The translations under genes were made by a program, and so were the position numbers. The notes below the pieces were generated by a model that worked only from the letters and a program-made list of their open reading frames with translations, was not told the origin of the DNA and made no database searches. A stretch of DNA of 64,000 bases from Mycobacterium sp. (GTDB lineage: Bacteria > Actinomycetota > Actinomycetes > Mycobacteriales > Mycobacteriaceae): NCBI RefSeq assembly GCF_004298145.1, contig NZ_SCRH01000011.1:1-64000 (forward strand). Reading direction: 5' to 3'. Within the stretch, counting starts at the first letter, position 1. Every line of letters starts with the position of its first letter. This document shows positions 53,720-63,093 of the stretch, one piece after another.

Positions 53720-53852
53720 AGGCACCAACGGTAATCCGAGTAGTTGAGCGACCGATGCCGGACTGCATCCGTTTCCTTGGACGGGATTGTCACGTTGCGG
53801 GTCAGGTAGCTGGCAGCAGCCACGGTCACCGCTTCGCCGATAGGCTGACACC

Positions 53853-54578
53853 ATGCCGAATGCCGATCGGGAATGGGCCGTGGCACAACAACTTCAACCG
53901 TTGTACCTGCTGGCGGACAGCCAGCTGCTGTTTTGGAAGCACCACGGCCGACTGCTTCTCGAGGCGGCCCTCGACGGCTTGGTCCGGGACGCACCGCTGG
54001 GCGCGGCCTACATCGGTGCCTCCAACGGGGATCGCCCGGAGTTCTACGAAATCTTCGAGGCCGCCATGGATGCGGTTGGAATCGCCGACCGTCGTATGAT
54101 CACCTCGTCCTTCGGACCGGCCGACCGAGCGTTTCTGGAGAGCGCCCGGTTCATCGTCCTCGCCGGCGGCGATGTGCGTCTCGGCTGGAACATCTTCGAG
54201 AGAACCGGCATGAAGGACGCGATCCTGGGCCGGTACGCCGAAGGGGCTGTCCTCGTGGGTATTTCGGCCGGGGCGGTCCAGCTCGGACGCTGTGGAATCG
54301 TCGAGACGCCGGAATCATTCGGGACCGGCGTGTTCGACGTGTTCAATCTCGTCCCCATGGTGATCGACGTGCACGACGAACGAGCCGAGTGGGCGCGGCT
54401 GTCGCGGGCGATTCGATTGCTGAGTGGAGAGGCGACCGGGCTCGGCGTCCCTTCTGGCGGCGGAGTCGTCGTGCACGCGGATGGAACCGTCGAGCCCGTG
54501 CGCCGTCCCGCGCATACATTCGTCTTCGACGGCACTGTCGTCACGCACGCACTGTTGCCCGCCGACGTGGGCGACTGA
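53853..54578 (+). CDS. S51-family peptidase / cyanophycinase-like protein
   Basis: A 241-residue class I glutamine-amidotransferase-fold hydrolase. The nucleophile elbow is VGISAGAVQL with Ser138; His174 and Glu176 (IDVHDER) can complete the triad, as in peptidase E and cyanophycinase. The oxyanion turn is LAGGDV. Substrate may be Asp-X peptides or a related amide. It diverges from the RsbU-like gene. Next gene starts 52 bp downstream. Confidence 0.75.
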   Translation: MPNADREWAVAQQLQPLYLLADSQLLFWKHHGRLLLEAALDGLVRDAPLGAAYIGASNGDRPEFYEIFEAAMDAVGIADRRMITSSFGPADRAFLESARFIVLAGGDVRLGWNIFERTGMKDAILGRYAEGAVLVGISAGAVQLGRCGIVETPESFGTGVFDVFNLVPMVIDVHDERAEWARLSRAIRLLSGEATGLGVPSGGGVVVHADGTVEPVRRPAHTFVFDGTVVTHALLPADVGD

Positions 54579-54630
54579 CCGCATAAACCGCCCGCAACAC
54601 GGCACGCCAGTAATGTTGGCGGGCGAGACC

Positions 54631-56232
54631 ATGACACACGCCTTCGACCTAACCGGACCCGACGGCCGCCCGCGGATCGTCGCCGATTTGCTGCGGCCCG
54701 ATGCGTACGACCCGCCGGCCGACGACGTGCGCCTCCACGAAACGCACAGCTCGTGGGTGCTGCTCGCGGGCCCCTATGCCTACAAGCTCAAGAAGCCGGT
54801 GAACCTCGGCTTCCTCGACTTCACCAGCATCGAGCGGCGCCGCGCCGACTGTGACGAGGAGCTGCGCCTCAATCGGCGGTTCAGTCCACAGATGTACCTG
54901 GGAGTCGTCGAAGTCACCGAACAGGATGGCCACTACCGCATCGGTGGCGAGCCCGGGTCGGGCGAGCCGGCCGTGTGGATGCGGCGCCTGCCGGAGGACG
55001 GCATGCTGCCGGCCAAGCTCGCGCGCGGCGACGTCGACATGCATCTGGCGCGACGAATCGGTCGCACCCTGGCCAGGCTGCACGGTAGGGCCGAAACCGG
55101 CCCCGACATCGATGCGTACGGCAGCCCGGCGAGTGTGATCGCGAACTGGCGGGAGAACTTCGAGCAGATGGCCCCGTTCGTCGGGCGAACCATCGCGAAC
55201 GACGTCAACGAGGACATCCGGACCTACGTCGACCGGTTCCTGCGGACACAGGCGCCGTTGCTCGAGCGGCGCGTGGCCCACGGGCACGTGCGGGATGGCC
55301 ACGGCGACCTCCACGCCGCCAGCATCTGCATCGACGACGGTCAGATTCTGCTGTTCGACAGCTTGCAGTTCGCACCACGCTATCGGTGCGCCGACCTGGC
55401 CTCCGAAGTCGCCTTTCTGGCAATGGATTTGGAGTACCACGGCCGCGCAGACCTGGCATGGGGGTTCGTCGACTCCTACGTGCGCGCCAGCGGCGACGAC
55501 GGGCTGCTTCGCCTGCTCGACTTCTATATCTGCTACCGAGCCTACGTACGCGGCAAGGTCCGCAGCCTGCGCCTGGAGCAGACCGAACAGGGATCCGGTG
55601 CTGAAGGGCATGAGCTCATCGCCGAGTCGCGGGCGTACTTCGACCTGGCCTGGGCGCACGCCGGTGGGCTGCCCCGCCCACCGATGGTGATCACCATAGG
55701 CCTGCCGGCAAGCGGCAAGACCACGCTGGCGCGCGCGCTCGCCGGCCGGCTCGGGCTGGTGCACCTCTCCTCGGACGTGGCGCGCAAGAGGATGGCGGGC
55801 ATGGAACCCACCCAGCGCGGCAGCGATGAATTCGGTTCGGGGCTCTACGATCCGGCGATGACGCGGAGCACCTATGCCGCGCTACGCCGCGACGCCGCAC
55901 GCTGGTTGCGCCGCGGCCGCGGCGTGGTCGTCGACGCGACGTTCAGCAATCCGGGCGAGCGCGCCCACATGCGGCAACTGGCGCACCGGCTTGGGGCCGA
56001 CCTTCGCGTCGTGCTGTGCGACGCGGACGACGCCACCCTGATCGCGCGGCTCGAGCGGCGCGCCACCGAGAAGGGCATCGTCTCGGATGCGCGGATCGAG
56101 CTGTGGCCCGAGCTGCGAGCCGCGTTCACGCCACCCGACGAGCTCCCGTCGGTCCTGCGGGTGGACGCGACGCGTCGGATGGAGGAGACAATCGAGCAGG
56201 CGCTGGCGCTGCTGCGCGCGTCCTACCGCTGA
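54631..56232 (+). CDS. Aminoglycoside-phosphotransferase-like / AAA ATPase kinase fusion
   Basis: A 533-residue two-part protein. The N-terminal part (about 1-340) resembles APH/choline kinases: YAYKLKKPVNLGFLDF (ATP-binding lysine), VRDGHGDLHAASICI (catalytic His-Gly-Asp loop) and FDSLQFAPRYRCAD (metal Asp). The C-terminal part (about 350-533) is a P-loop kinase: VITIGLPASGKTTLARALAG, VVVDATFSN and LCDADDATLIARLERR. The design matches M. tuberculosis Rv2004c, a DosR-regulon protein, although I see no DosR box here. Start choice is between ATGs at 54613 and 54631. Confidence 0.8.
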   Translation: MTHAFDLTGPDGRPRIVADLLRPDAYDPPADDVRLHETHSSWVLLAGPYAYKLKKPVNLGFLDFTSIERRRADCDEELRLNRRFSPQMYLGVVEVTEQDGHYRIGGEPGSGEPAVWMRRLPEDGMLPAKLARGDVDMHLARRIGRTLARLHGRAETGPDIDAYGSPASVIANWRENFEQMAPFVGRTIANDVNEDIRTYVDRFLRTQAPLLERRVAHGHVRDGHGDLHAASICIDDGQILLFDSLQFAPRYRCADLASEVAFLAMDLEYHGRADLAWGFVDSYVRASGDDGLLRLLDFYICYRAYVRGKVRSLRLEQTEQGSGAEGHELIAESRAYFDLAWAHAGGLPRPPMVITIGLPASGKTTLARALAGRLGLVHLSSDVARKRMAGMEPTQRGSDEFGSGLYDPAMTRSTYAALRRDAARWLRRGRGVVVDATFSNPGERAHMRQLAHRLGADLRVVLCDADDATLIARLERRATEKGIVSDARIELWPELRAAFTPPDELPSVLRVDATRRMEETIEQALALLRASYR

Positions 56233-57137
56233 CGGCCTCGACCTCGTCGCGTGCGGTGCGCCGCCAGCACGTTGTCGTTGGCCAACGTTTGCGCCTGAGC
56301 GGCCAGCGTCGATGCCCTGTTGGCATGGGCGATCGCATCGGCGGCGTTGGTTGCTTGCTTGCCGTGCGCCGCCGCCAAATGCCGTTTCGCCTCGTCGAGC
56401 CGGGCCTGGGACTCGGTGCCGACGCTGTCGCGATGCCTGCCGACGTAGTCGGAAATCTGGCGCAATCGGGCGTCCGCGGTGGACAGCGCCTGCGGCAACG
56501 AATCTTCGCGGCCGTCAATGCCTGCCGGCCCATCGCTGCGGGCGACGCGCCGGCGGCGGCGCGCGCGATAGAGCACCAGAAACAGCGCGATCAGCACCAC
56601 GACCACGAGGACGCCGACCGCGATCAGCAGCCACATCGGTTTCGACGAGCTGGCCGGCTGTGACGTGCTTGCCAATTTGTTCAACCCGTCGGCCGCGGCG
56701 ACCGCGACACCGCTCCAGTCCTTGGCGCCCAGCACGGGTTCAATCTGGTTGCGCCGCAGGCTGTTTAACTCGGCCTCGGTCGGGCCTTGCGCCTGCGGCG
56801 GCACGGTGAACGTGTACCGCTTGGTGTTGACGGCCACCGCCAGCAGCGCGTCGTGGTCGCCCATTCCGCTGGCGCTGCGGGTTTTGTCGGCCCAGTTGTC
56901 GGGCTTGTACTGGGAGAAGTTGTCGACATAGACGACCCACAGTTGAATGTGCCGATCGCGATACAGCCGGTCGATCGCCGAGCTGACCGTCGCGCGACCC
57001 GGATCGGTCAAGACCCCGGCGGTGTCAGTGATGTGATCGGTGAGCGTGGGGGGCGGCTGCGCGCCGGCGGGGCTTGCCAGCGGCAACCCCGCTGTGAGGA
57101 TCGTCAGGACGGCACCGAACAGGCGAACAACCCGCAT
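56223..57137 (-). CDS. Exported TPM-domain protein with C-terminal cytosolic coiled coil
   Basis: 304 residues. Signal peptide 1-26 (TILTAGLPLASPAGAQ). The TPM (Rho-binding/phosphatase-like) domain lies at about 30-155 (ITDTAGVLTDPGRATVSSAI; IQLWVVYVDNFSQY; LLAVAVNTKRYTF). After a Ser-rich linker one membrane helix (about 168-192), then a basic and Ala-rich helical tail (about 215-300, LAAAHGKQATNAADAIAHAN). In M. tuberculosis a longer TPM protein (Rv2345) exists. Its tail overlaps the upstream kinase gene by 10 bp (converging). Function in envelope maintenance is plausible but unproven. Confidence 0.7.
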   Translation of the reverse strand: MRVVRLFGAVLTILTAGLPLASPAGAQPPPTLTDHITDTAGVLTDPGRATVSSAIDRLYRDRHIQLWVVYVDNFSQYKPDNWADKTRSASGMGDHDALLAVAVNTKRYTFTVPPQAQGPTEAELNSLRRNQIEPVLGAKDWSGVAVAAADGLNKLASTSQPASSSKPMWLLIAVGVLVVVVLIALFLVLYRARRRRRVARSDGPAGIDGREDSLPQALSTADARLRQISDYVGRHRDSVGTESQARLDEAKRHLAAAHGKQATNAADAIAHANRASTLAAQAQTLANDNVLAAHRTRRGRGRQR

Positions 57138-57289
57138 AGAGGTAACTTAGCCGCCAATTCGCGGTGGGCGCGCGGGGTTCGAGCCCGCGATCCCACCGCA
57201 TGCGGAGCCACTTTTCGGCACGGCGGCGACCAGCAGAACCCACCTGCGTCCTGCGGCCGCCATGACTTCTCGCGTACTAGACACCCAAT

Positions 57290-57305
57290 GGTTACGCGCG
57301 TAACC
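57290..57305. promoter_or_regulatory. Perfect 16-bp palindrome upstream of aldehyde dehydrogenase
   Basis: GGTTACGCGCGTAACC is a perfect palindrome 42 bp before the TTG start of the aldehyde dehydrogenase. The geometry fits a TetR-type operator; no regulator gene is next to it. Confidence 0.45.
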
Positions 57306-57346
57306 TCTCGCGCGACGGCAGGATCCGCTGACGAAGGGCCACGAAA

Positions 57347-58753
57347 TTGAGTACCACCATCCCCGTCTTCAACCCCTCCACCGAGGAGCAGATCACGGAG
57401 GTCCCCGATTCCGACCAGGCGGCCGTTGACGCCGCGGTGGCCCGCGCGCGTGAGACCTTCGAGTCGGGCGTGTGGCGCAAGGCGCCCGCGTCGCACCGGG
57501 CGAACGTGTTGTTCCGCGCCGCGCGGATCATCGAGGAACGCGCCGACGAGCTCGCCGCCCTCGAGGGCCAAGACAACGGCATGAACCTGACGGCCGCGCG
57601 GCACATCATCCCGGTGTCGGTCGACATGCTGAAGTACTACGCCGGCTGGGTCGGCAAGATCCACGGCGAGTCGGCCAATCTGGTGTCCGACGGCCTGCTC
57701 GGCACCTGGGAGACCTACCACACGTTCACCCAGCTCGAGCCGGTCGGCGTCGTCGGCCTCATCATCCCGTGGAACGGACCGTTTTTCGTCGCGATGCTCA
57801 AGGTCGCACCCGCGCTCGCGGCGGGGTGCAGCGCCGTGCTCAAGCCCGCCGAGGAGACGCCGCTGACCGCGCTGAAGCTCGAGGAGATCTTCCGCGAGGC
57901 CGGCCTGCCCGACGGCGTCCTGAACGTCATCACCGGCTACGGCAAGACCACAGGTGCCGCGCTCACCGCACATCCCGACGTCGACAAGATCTCGTTCACC
58001 GGGTCCACGGAGGTCGGACGGCTGATCGTCAAGGCGGCCGCGGGCAACCTCAAGCGGCTGACGCTCGAACTCGGTGGCAAGTCACCGCTGATCATGTTCG
58101 ACGACGCCAACCTCGACAAGGCGATCATGGGGGCGGGCATGGGCCTGCTCGCCGGTTCGGGGCAGAACTGCTCGTGCACGTCGCGGATCTATGTCCAGCG
58201 CGGCATCTACGACCAGGTGGTCGAAGGCCTGGCCGGGTTCGCCCAGATGCTGCCGATGGGCGGCAGCGAAGATCCCGACTCGGTGCTCGGGCCGCTGATC
58301 AGCGACAAGCAGCGCAAACGCGTAGAAGGCATCGTCAACGACGGCGTGGCCGGCGGCGCGCAGGTGATCACCGGTGGCAGGCCGATGGACCGCAAGGGTT
58401 ACTTCTACGAGGCGACGATCGTCACCGACACCACGCCCGACATGCGGCTCATCAAAGAGGAGATCTTCGGGCCGGTCGGCTGTGTGATCCCGTTCGACGA
58501 CGAGGACGAGGTACTCGCCGCCGCGAACGACACGCACTACGGGCTCGCCGGATCCATCTGGACCGAGAACCTGTCCCGCGCCCACCGCGTCGTGAACGAG
58601 CTTCGCGCAGGCCAGGTTTGGGTGAACTCCTCACTCGCGGCGGACCCCTCGATGCCGATCAGCGGCCACAAGCAGTCGGGTTGGGGCGGCGAGCGCGGCC
58701 GCAAGGGCATCGAGGCCTACTTCAACACCAAGGCGGTCTACATCGGCCTGTGA
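57347..58753 (+). CDS. Aldehyde dehydrogenase
   Basis: A 468-residue NAD(P)-dependent aldehyde dehydrogenase. Catalytic Cys275 (GSGQNCSCTSR) and Glu241 (LELGGKSP), the cofactor motif FTGSTEVG (218-225) and the PWNGP substrate entry (141-145) are present. A second Cys two residues after the nucleophile (CSC) is unusual. It oxidises an aldehyde to an acid. The TTG start at 57347 has GAAGGG upstream, and a perfect palindrome lies 42 bp before it. The repeat at 58793-58852 follows the stop. Confidence 0.85.
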   Translation: MSTTIPVFNPSTEEQITEVPDSDQAAVDAAVARARETFESGVWRKAPASHRANVLFRAARIIEERADELAALEGQDNGMNLTAARHIIPVSVDMLKYYAGWVGKIHGESANLVSDGLLGTWETYHTFTQLEPVGVVGLIIPWNGPFFVAMLKVAPALAAGCSAVLKPAEETPLTALKLEEIFREAGLPDGVLNVITGYGKTTGAALTAHPDVDKISFTGSTEVGRLIVKAAAGNLKRLTLELGGKSPLIMFDDANLDKAIMGAGMGLLAGSGQNCSCTSRIYVQRGIYDQVVEGLAGFAQMLPMGGSEDPDSVLGPLISDKQRKRVEGIVNDGVAGGAQVITGGRPMDRKGYFYEATIVTDTTPDMRLIKEEIFGPVGCVIPFDDEDEVLAAANDTHYGLAGSIWTENLSRAHRVVNELRAGQVWVNSSLAADPSMPISGHKQSGWGGERGRKGIEAYFNTKAVYIGL

Positions 58754-58792
58754 TCGGGACCTTGATCCGGCCTGTGAGCGCGCCTTGAGCGC

Positions 58793-58852
58793 CGCGGGCG
58801 TAACGGCACGGTGAAATTCGAGTGGATTTTTCGCCGTGGCGTTACGCCCGCG
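58793..58852. repeat. Intergenic palindromic repeat, family A, copy 2
   Basis: The 22-bp arms at 58793-58814 and 58831-58852 pair with two mismatches. The 48-bp core (58799-58846) has the same length as the copy at 45019-45066, the same CGTAACG ends and an identical right arm; the centres differ. It lies 40 bp after the aldehyde dehydrogenase stop and may terminate it. Confidence 0.65.
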
Positions 58853-59021
58853 CATTTGGTTGCGTTGTTGACGCTTGCCGCGCTGCCTGTCCGAAATGAT
58901 CTGGCCGAGCGAAAGACTGGGCAATAGCTATGCGCGCTGGCATGGTTGCGATCTGTGCGGGGCGGGATTTGGTCGGCAATCCCGTTTTAACGGCCCGCCG
59001 GCCGGGAATTCCGCCGTGGCC

Positions 59022-60173
59022 ATGACGGAGACATCACCAAGCCGCATCCGCCTGAGTCATCACATCGTGGAACTCGATGACGGGCGCCGGATCGGACTTT
59101 CAGTCGGCGGTCGCGGAGTGCCGTTGTTATTCATGCACGGGCTCCTGCTGAGTCGTAAGGCATATCTACGGATGCTCAGCCGGATCGCCGGTATGGGATT
59201 TCTGGTCGTCGCCGTCGATGCCGCCGGTCACGGCGACACCGGGCGACTGCCCAGCGGCGCGTGCGGCTTCACCGATCGTGCCGATTCGGTGTTGCGCACG
59301 TTGGATGCTCTCGGTATCGGGCAAGCGTTGTTCGTCGGCCATTCGATGGGTGGGCGAATGACCATCCAGCTGGCCGCACGCGCGCCCGAGCGGGTACTCG
59401 CAGCCGTGCTGTTCGACCCGGCGGCCGGAGCCCGGTTCGACACGACCATCCCAGAACTGGTGAAGTCACCCACCAAGGCGTTGGGCGCGGCCTACACCGC
59501 GGTCCGCGACACACTGGGCGACCCGACGCAGCTCAGCGCCGCAGAACAACTCGGATATTTCCGCGTGCTGGCCGCGGTGGCGGTGCCCAACCTGCGGTAT
59601 CCACTCGGGGCCGTCCGGACGATCAAGGCCATCGTCGAGTCCGGTGATTACACGCCGATGCTGCACACCATGCGCGACGAGGGGATGCCCACGATGGTGG
59701 TGCACGCCGAAAAAGACATGATCGTGCCGTTCCCGCACGCACGCGAAATCGCCAACGAGTCCGACGCCACGCTGTACAAGGTGCCGGCCGCGTACCACTC
59801 GTGGATGATCGCCAATCCGCGGCAGGGCGCGGACGCGTTTCGTCAATTGCTCGATGGCGAACTGGGTGAGGTGCTTCGCAACGCCGCCGACACGATGGGC
59901 ATCACCGACCTCGATAACCACGAGGCATGGGAGCGCGAATTGCTGGACCCCGATGCGCTGGTGTTGCAGTTCATCCACGGTCGCGACCGAGTCGAAATCG
60001 GGGCGGAGGAACTCGACCATGTCGACCTCGAACTGGTGCGCCATACGGAGCGCTCGCAGGACCGAATGTCGTGGGCACAACGCACGTATCGCAGGTGGGC
60101 GGCCAAGCATTTGCATCAGGCGCGATCGATAATCCGGCAAAATACCCGGATTGAGCCAGAGCACCGCGAATAG
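59022..60173 (+). CDS. Alpha/beta hydrolase
   Basis: A 383-residue serine hydrolase. MHGLL is the oxyanion strand, Ser108 lies in GHSMGG, the acid in HAEKDMIVPF and the base His in AAYHSWM. A C-terminal addition (about 300-383, rich in Asp/Glu and Arg) has no obvious domain. It may be an esterase or C-C hydrolase acting on a lipid or aromatic. The ATG at 59022 is chosen because earlier sequence in the open frame is Cys-rich and unconserved-looking. About 270 bp separates it from the aldehyde dehydrogenase; this gap carries repeat A and nothing else that I can see. Confidence 0.7.
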   Translation: MTETSPSRIRLSHHIVELDDGRRIGLSVGGRGVPLLFMHGLLLSRKAYLRMLSRIAGMGFLVVAVDAAGHGDTGRLPSGACGFTDRADSVLRTLDALGIGQALFVGHSMGGRMTIQLAARAPERVLAAVLFDPAAGARFDTTIPELVKSPTKALGAAYTAVRDTLGDPTQLSAAEQLGYFRVLAAVAVPNLRYPLGAVRTIKAIVESGDYTPMLHTMRDEGMPTMVVHAEKDMIVPFPHAREIANESDATLYKVPAAYHSWMIANPRQGADAFRQLLDGELGEVLRNAADTMGITDLDNHEAWERELLDPDALVLQFIHGRDRVEIGAEELDHVDLELVRHTERSQDRMSWAQRTYRRWAAKHLHQARSIIRQNTRIEPEHRE

Positions 60174-60203
60174 CTACCGGTGAATAGGGTGTGGTGGGCT
60201 GAC

Positions 60204-60249
60204 GTGGGGCGGGCGGGGCTCGAACCCGCGACCAACGGATTGTGAGTCC
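60204..60249 (-). other. tRNA 3'-half fragment (possible attachment-site scar)
   Basis: Read on the minus strand, 60249-60204 is the 3' half of a tRNA: GGACTCACAATCC (anticodon arm), a TGGTC variable loop, the T-arm GCGGG-TTCGAGC-CCCGC with five perfect pairs, and the acceptor strand CCGCCCC followed by AC. The 5' half does not pair, so no functional tRNA is present. It resembles a tRNA-Met-type 3' end with the anticodon changed from CAT to CAC. Integrases leave such fragments at element ends. Confidence 0.55.
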
Positions 60250-60336
60250 CTAGACAGCGCTCCGCGACCAGGCCGAGCGATTGTCTGATTCGGTACGGGT
60301 CCAGTACGAACTCTGCGGTGGGGCATGCGTCGGTGT

Positions 60337-61509
60337 TCAGATCGCGCCCGACGAACGAAGGCGCTCAATTCCGGCCGCGTCGTAGCCCGCCAGGGCGCCG
60401 AGTAATTCTTCCGTATGCTGCCCAACGTGCGGCGCTGCTGGCGGTGCAAAACCTGCGTCGGGTTTGGTCTTGATGCACGTCCCAATCAATCGCTGTGACG
60501 TTCCGTCCGGCTGAGCTTGCTCGTAGACGAGTCGGCGAGCCTTCGCGTGGTCGTCGTCGAAGAGGTCTGCGCCCAAAAATGCTGGGGCTCCTGCGATATC
60601 GGTCGCAATGAAGAAGTCGGTCCATTCCCTGCGTGTCCGGGACTTGAATATTGCCGTCAAATCCTCGCGCAGCCGGGCCTCTCCCTCGACGTCCTCCCCC
60701 GGCTTCTGGCGCCCCGCCTCGTAGAGATCCATCCTGTCGAGCGACTCGCAGAATCTCAGCCAGAATTTGTCCTCCAGGGCGTTGAACACCACGTAGTTGC
60801 CGTCGCTCGTTTCGTAGTACTGGTAGCGAAGCGAAGCGCGGATTCCCTCACCGTAGGCTTGTTGACCGTTCGCCAACGCGGTGAGGTGCTGAAAGTTCCA
60901 GTTAATCGCCGCATCGACTTGCGCTACTTCGATGTACTGCGCCTTGCCGTCGCGCCCGGCGGCGTGCAACGCGGCGAGCACACCCATCGCTGCGTACAGC
61001 GGTCCCGCCAGTACCCCCGTCGTCCCTGTGGCCGCGCCCGAAAGGCGTGGCGTTCCATCCGCTTCGATGATCGGCGGACTCAAGCCGGCGAAACAGTCGA
61101 AGGACAGCCCGTGTGTGGCTAACCGGGTGTAGGGCCCATGGCTGCCCATGCCATTGAGCACGCAATAGACAACTGTCGGGTTGACTGCGACGACGTCGTC
61201 GTAGCTGAACCCGAGCCGCTGCGCCGTTCCGTAACGTAGACCGTCGATCACCACCGCCGACGTCGCGGCCAGGCGGCGAAACGCATCTTGCCCCTCGGTC
61301 GTTTTCAGGTTTATCGCCACACTCTTCTTGCCGCGGTTCCAGTGCGAGTCCTGCAACTCGCCGCCCGAAACCGCCGACCCGCGAAACCCACCGCCGCCGA
61401 GTGGTTCGACCTTGATCACCTCTGCGCCGAGGTCAGCCAGATGCCCGCCCAATGCGTCCGCGGAGAAGAGTGACACCTCGAGGACCCGGACATCCTTGAG
61501 AAGTTCCAT
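60337..61509 (-). CDS. CaiB/BaiF-family CoA-transferase
   Basis: A 390-residue class III CoA-transferase. The N-terminus (LKDVRVLEVS, GGHLADLGAEVIKVEP) binds CoA and the central WNRGKKSVAINLKTTEG is diagnostic. It exchanges CoA between acids without ATP, often to activate a substrate such as a bile acid, carnitine or aromatic acid. It is leftward and follows the aldehyde dehydrogenase after 38 bp, with the amidohydrolase upstream; the three probably form one operon. The ATG at 61509 is the only good start. Confidence 0.85.
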   Translation of the reverse strand: MELLKDVRVLEVSLFSADALGGHLADLGAEVIKVEPLGGGGFRGSAVSGGELQDSHWNRGKKSVAINLKTTEGQDAFRRLAATSAVVIDGLRYGTAQRLGFSYDDVVAVNPTVVYCVLNGMGSHGPYTRLATHGLSFDCFAGLSPPIIEADGTPRLSGAATGTTGVLAGPLYAAMGVLAALHAAGRDGKAQYIEVAQVDAAINWNFQHLTALANGQQAYGEGIRASLRYQYYETSDGNYVVFNALEDKFWLRFCESLDRMDLYEAGRQKPGEDVEGEARLREDLTAIFKSRTRREWTDFFIATDIAGAPAFLGADLFDDDHAKARRLVYEQAQPDGTSQRLIGTCIKTKPDAGFAPPAAPHVGQHTEELLGALAGYDAAGIERLRSSGAI

Positions 61510-61547
61510 AACGCGACCTTTCCAGTCCCAAGCCCCGACGCAGACCG

Positions 61548-63071
61548 CTACATCATGGTGATCGATTTCAGCTCGGTGTATTCCTCGAAGCCCCAGCGAC
61601 CCTGCTCTCGGCCGAGTCCGCTTTGCTTGAAGCCACCAAAGGGGCCCCCGCCGTTGAACATGCCGCGCGCCGGCAAAGACCAGCCGGGACCCTGCCCGCC
61701 CCCCGGATCGGCTCCCAAGTCGGCACCGGGTGCGAGAGTCTGCACCATGATGGCGCCGGTTCTGACCTGCCTGGCGACGTTGAAACCCCTTGCGGCGTTG
61801 CGGGTTACCACCAACCCTGCCAGACCATAGATGGAGTCGTTCGCGATGTGGATGGCTTCGTCTTCGGAGCGATAAGTCATCACCGCCAGAACGGGCCCGA
61901 AAACCTCTTCCTGGCATAGGCGCATCTCACTGCGGCAATCGACCAGTGCCGTCGGTTCATAGTAGAAACCGCGTTCGAGGTGTTCGGGACGCTTACCGCC
62001 GACCACCAGCTGCGCGCCTTCCTGCAGGCCCGACTGAACGAAGGTCTCGACTTTCTGACGCTGCTGATCCCTGATCAGCGGACCCACGACAGTAGCGGGA
62101 TCACGCGGGTCCCCGACCGTGATCATCGGAGCCATGGCTTTGAGGCCTTCGACATACGCTTCGAGCAGGTGCTCGGGCAACAGAAGTCGCGATGTGACGG
62201 TGCACGCCTGTCCGGCATGCATCAAAACTTGCCCGAATCCTATTCCAGCAACGTCACTTTCGGTGACATCGTCGAGGATGATGTGCGCACTCTTGCCGCC
62301 TAGTTCGAGTTGTGCGCGTTTCATCGTCGCCGCCGATAGTTCGCGGATGCGCCGACCGGTGGCGGTCGAACCGGTGAACCCGATCATGTCCACGCCCGGA
62401 TGGGTACACAGCTCCTCGCCGACACCAGCACCTCCCACGACCACGTTGAACACTCCGGGCGGGAGGCCGGCTTCCTCGCCGACCTTGGCCAGCTCCAAAG
62501 CGTTCATCGGGGTCCACGGGTGGGGTTTGAGTATCACGGTGCAACCGACGGCCAATGCGGCCAAGCACTTCTGAATGTTGATCGAAAAAGGGAAGTTGAA
62601 CGGCGTGATGACTCCGACTACCCCGACCGGCTCGCGGACCACCGTCACGCCGCCCAGGCCGGTCGACGAAACCACGGGCCCGCCCGGTGTTTCCACCCAT
62701 GTCACATCGTGTTCGACGAACTCGCCGTAGTAGTGGGCCGCCTCGATGGCGCCACCAACCTGAATCAGGTCGGTGATGAAGCCGGTCGAGCCGATCTCAG
62801 CGACGACTAGCTCACGAAGTTCCGCTTTGCGCTCATCGAGGATCTCAGCGAACCGCTTGATGATCTTTGCCCGTTCCCGGACGGACATCCACGGCCACGG
62901 ACCTTCGTCGAAAGCCCGCCGGGCGGCTTCGATCGCCATGGTCGCCTGCTTAGGTCCACCATCGACGACTCGCCCGATCAGTTCCTCGGTGGCCGGATCA
63001 ATGACGTCGATGGTGCCGAGGGCGTTGTCGCTCGACCACCGACCGTCGATGAAGCTCTGATACTCCCGCAT
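61548..63071 (-). CDS. Aldehyde dehydrogenase
   Basis: A 507-residue enzyme with PFNFPFSINIQK (substrate/cofactor region), FTGSTATGRRIRE (cofactor loop), ELGGKSAHI (catalytic Glu) and HAGQACTVTSR (catalytic Cys). An insertion of Gly/Pro residues near GADLGADPGGGQGPG (about 460-475) is odd for the family and may form a loop near the C-terminus. The ATG at 63071 is preferred; a GTG one codon earlier is possible. It is the middle gene of the leftward set, with the amidohydrolase 22 bp upstream. Confidence 0.85.
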   Translation of the reverse strand: MREYQSFIDGRWSSDNALGTIDVIDPATEELIGRVVDGGPKQATMAIEAARRAFDEGPWPWMSVRERAKIIKRFAEILDERKAELRELVVAEIGSTGFITDLIQVGGAIEAAHYYGEFVEHDVTWVETPGGPVVSSTGLGGVTVVREPVGVVGVITPFNFPFSINIQKCLAALAVGCTVILKPHPWTPMNALELAKVGEEAGLPPGVFNVVVGGAGVGEELCTHPGVDMIGFTGSTATGRRIRELSAATMKRAQLELGGKSAHIILDDVTESDVAGIGFGQVLMHAGQACTVTSRLLLPEHLLEAYVEGLKAMAPMITVGDPRDPATVVGPLIRDQQRQKVETFVQSGLQEGAQLVVGGKRPEHLERGFYYEPTALVDCRSEMRLCQEEVFGPVLAVMTYRSEDEAIHIANDSIYGLAGLVVTRNAARGFNVARQVRTGAIMVQTLAPGADLGADPGGGQGPGWSLPARGMFNGGGPFGGFKQSGLGREQGRWGFEEYTELKSITMM

Positions 63072-63093
63072 CACATGAATCCGTACGCGTCGA

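Noticed and set aside
57165..57215. tRNA-like sequence with GGTTCGAGCC
   Set aside because: The B-box-like match lies in a simple hairpin (GCGGTGGG with CCCACCGC). No D-arm, anticodon arm or consistent acceptor is formed on either strand.
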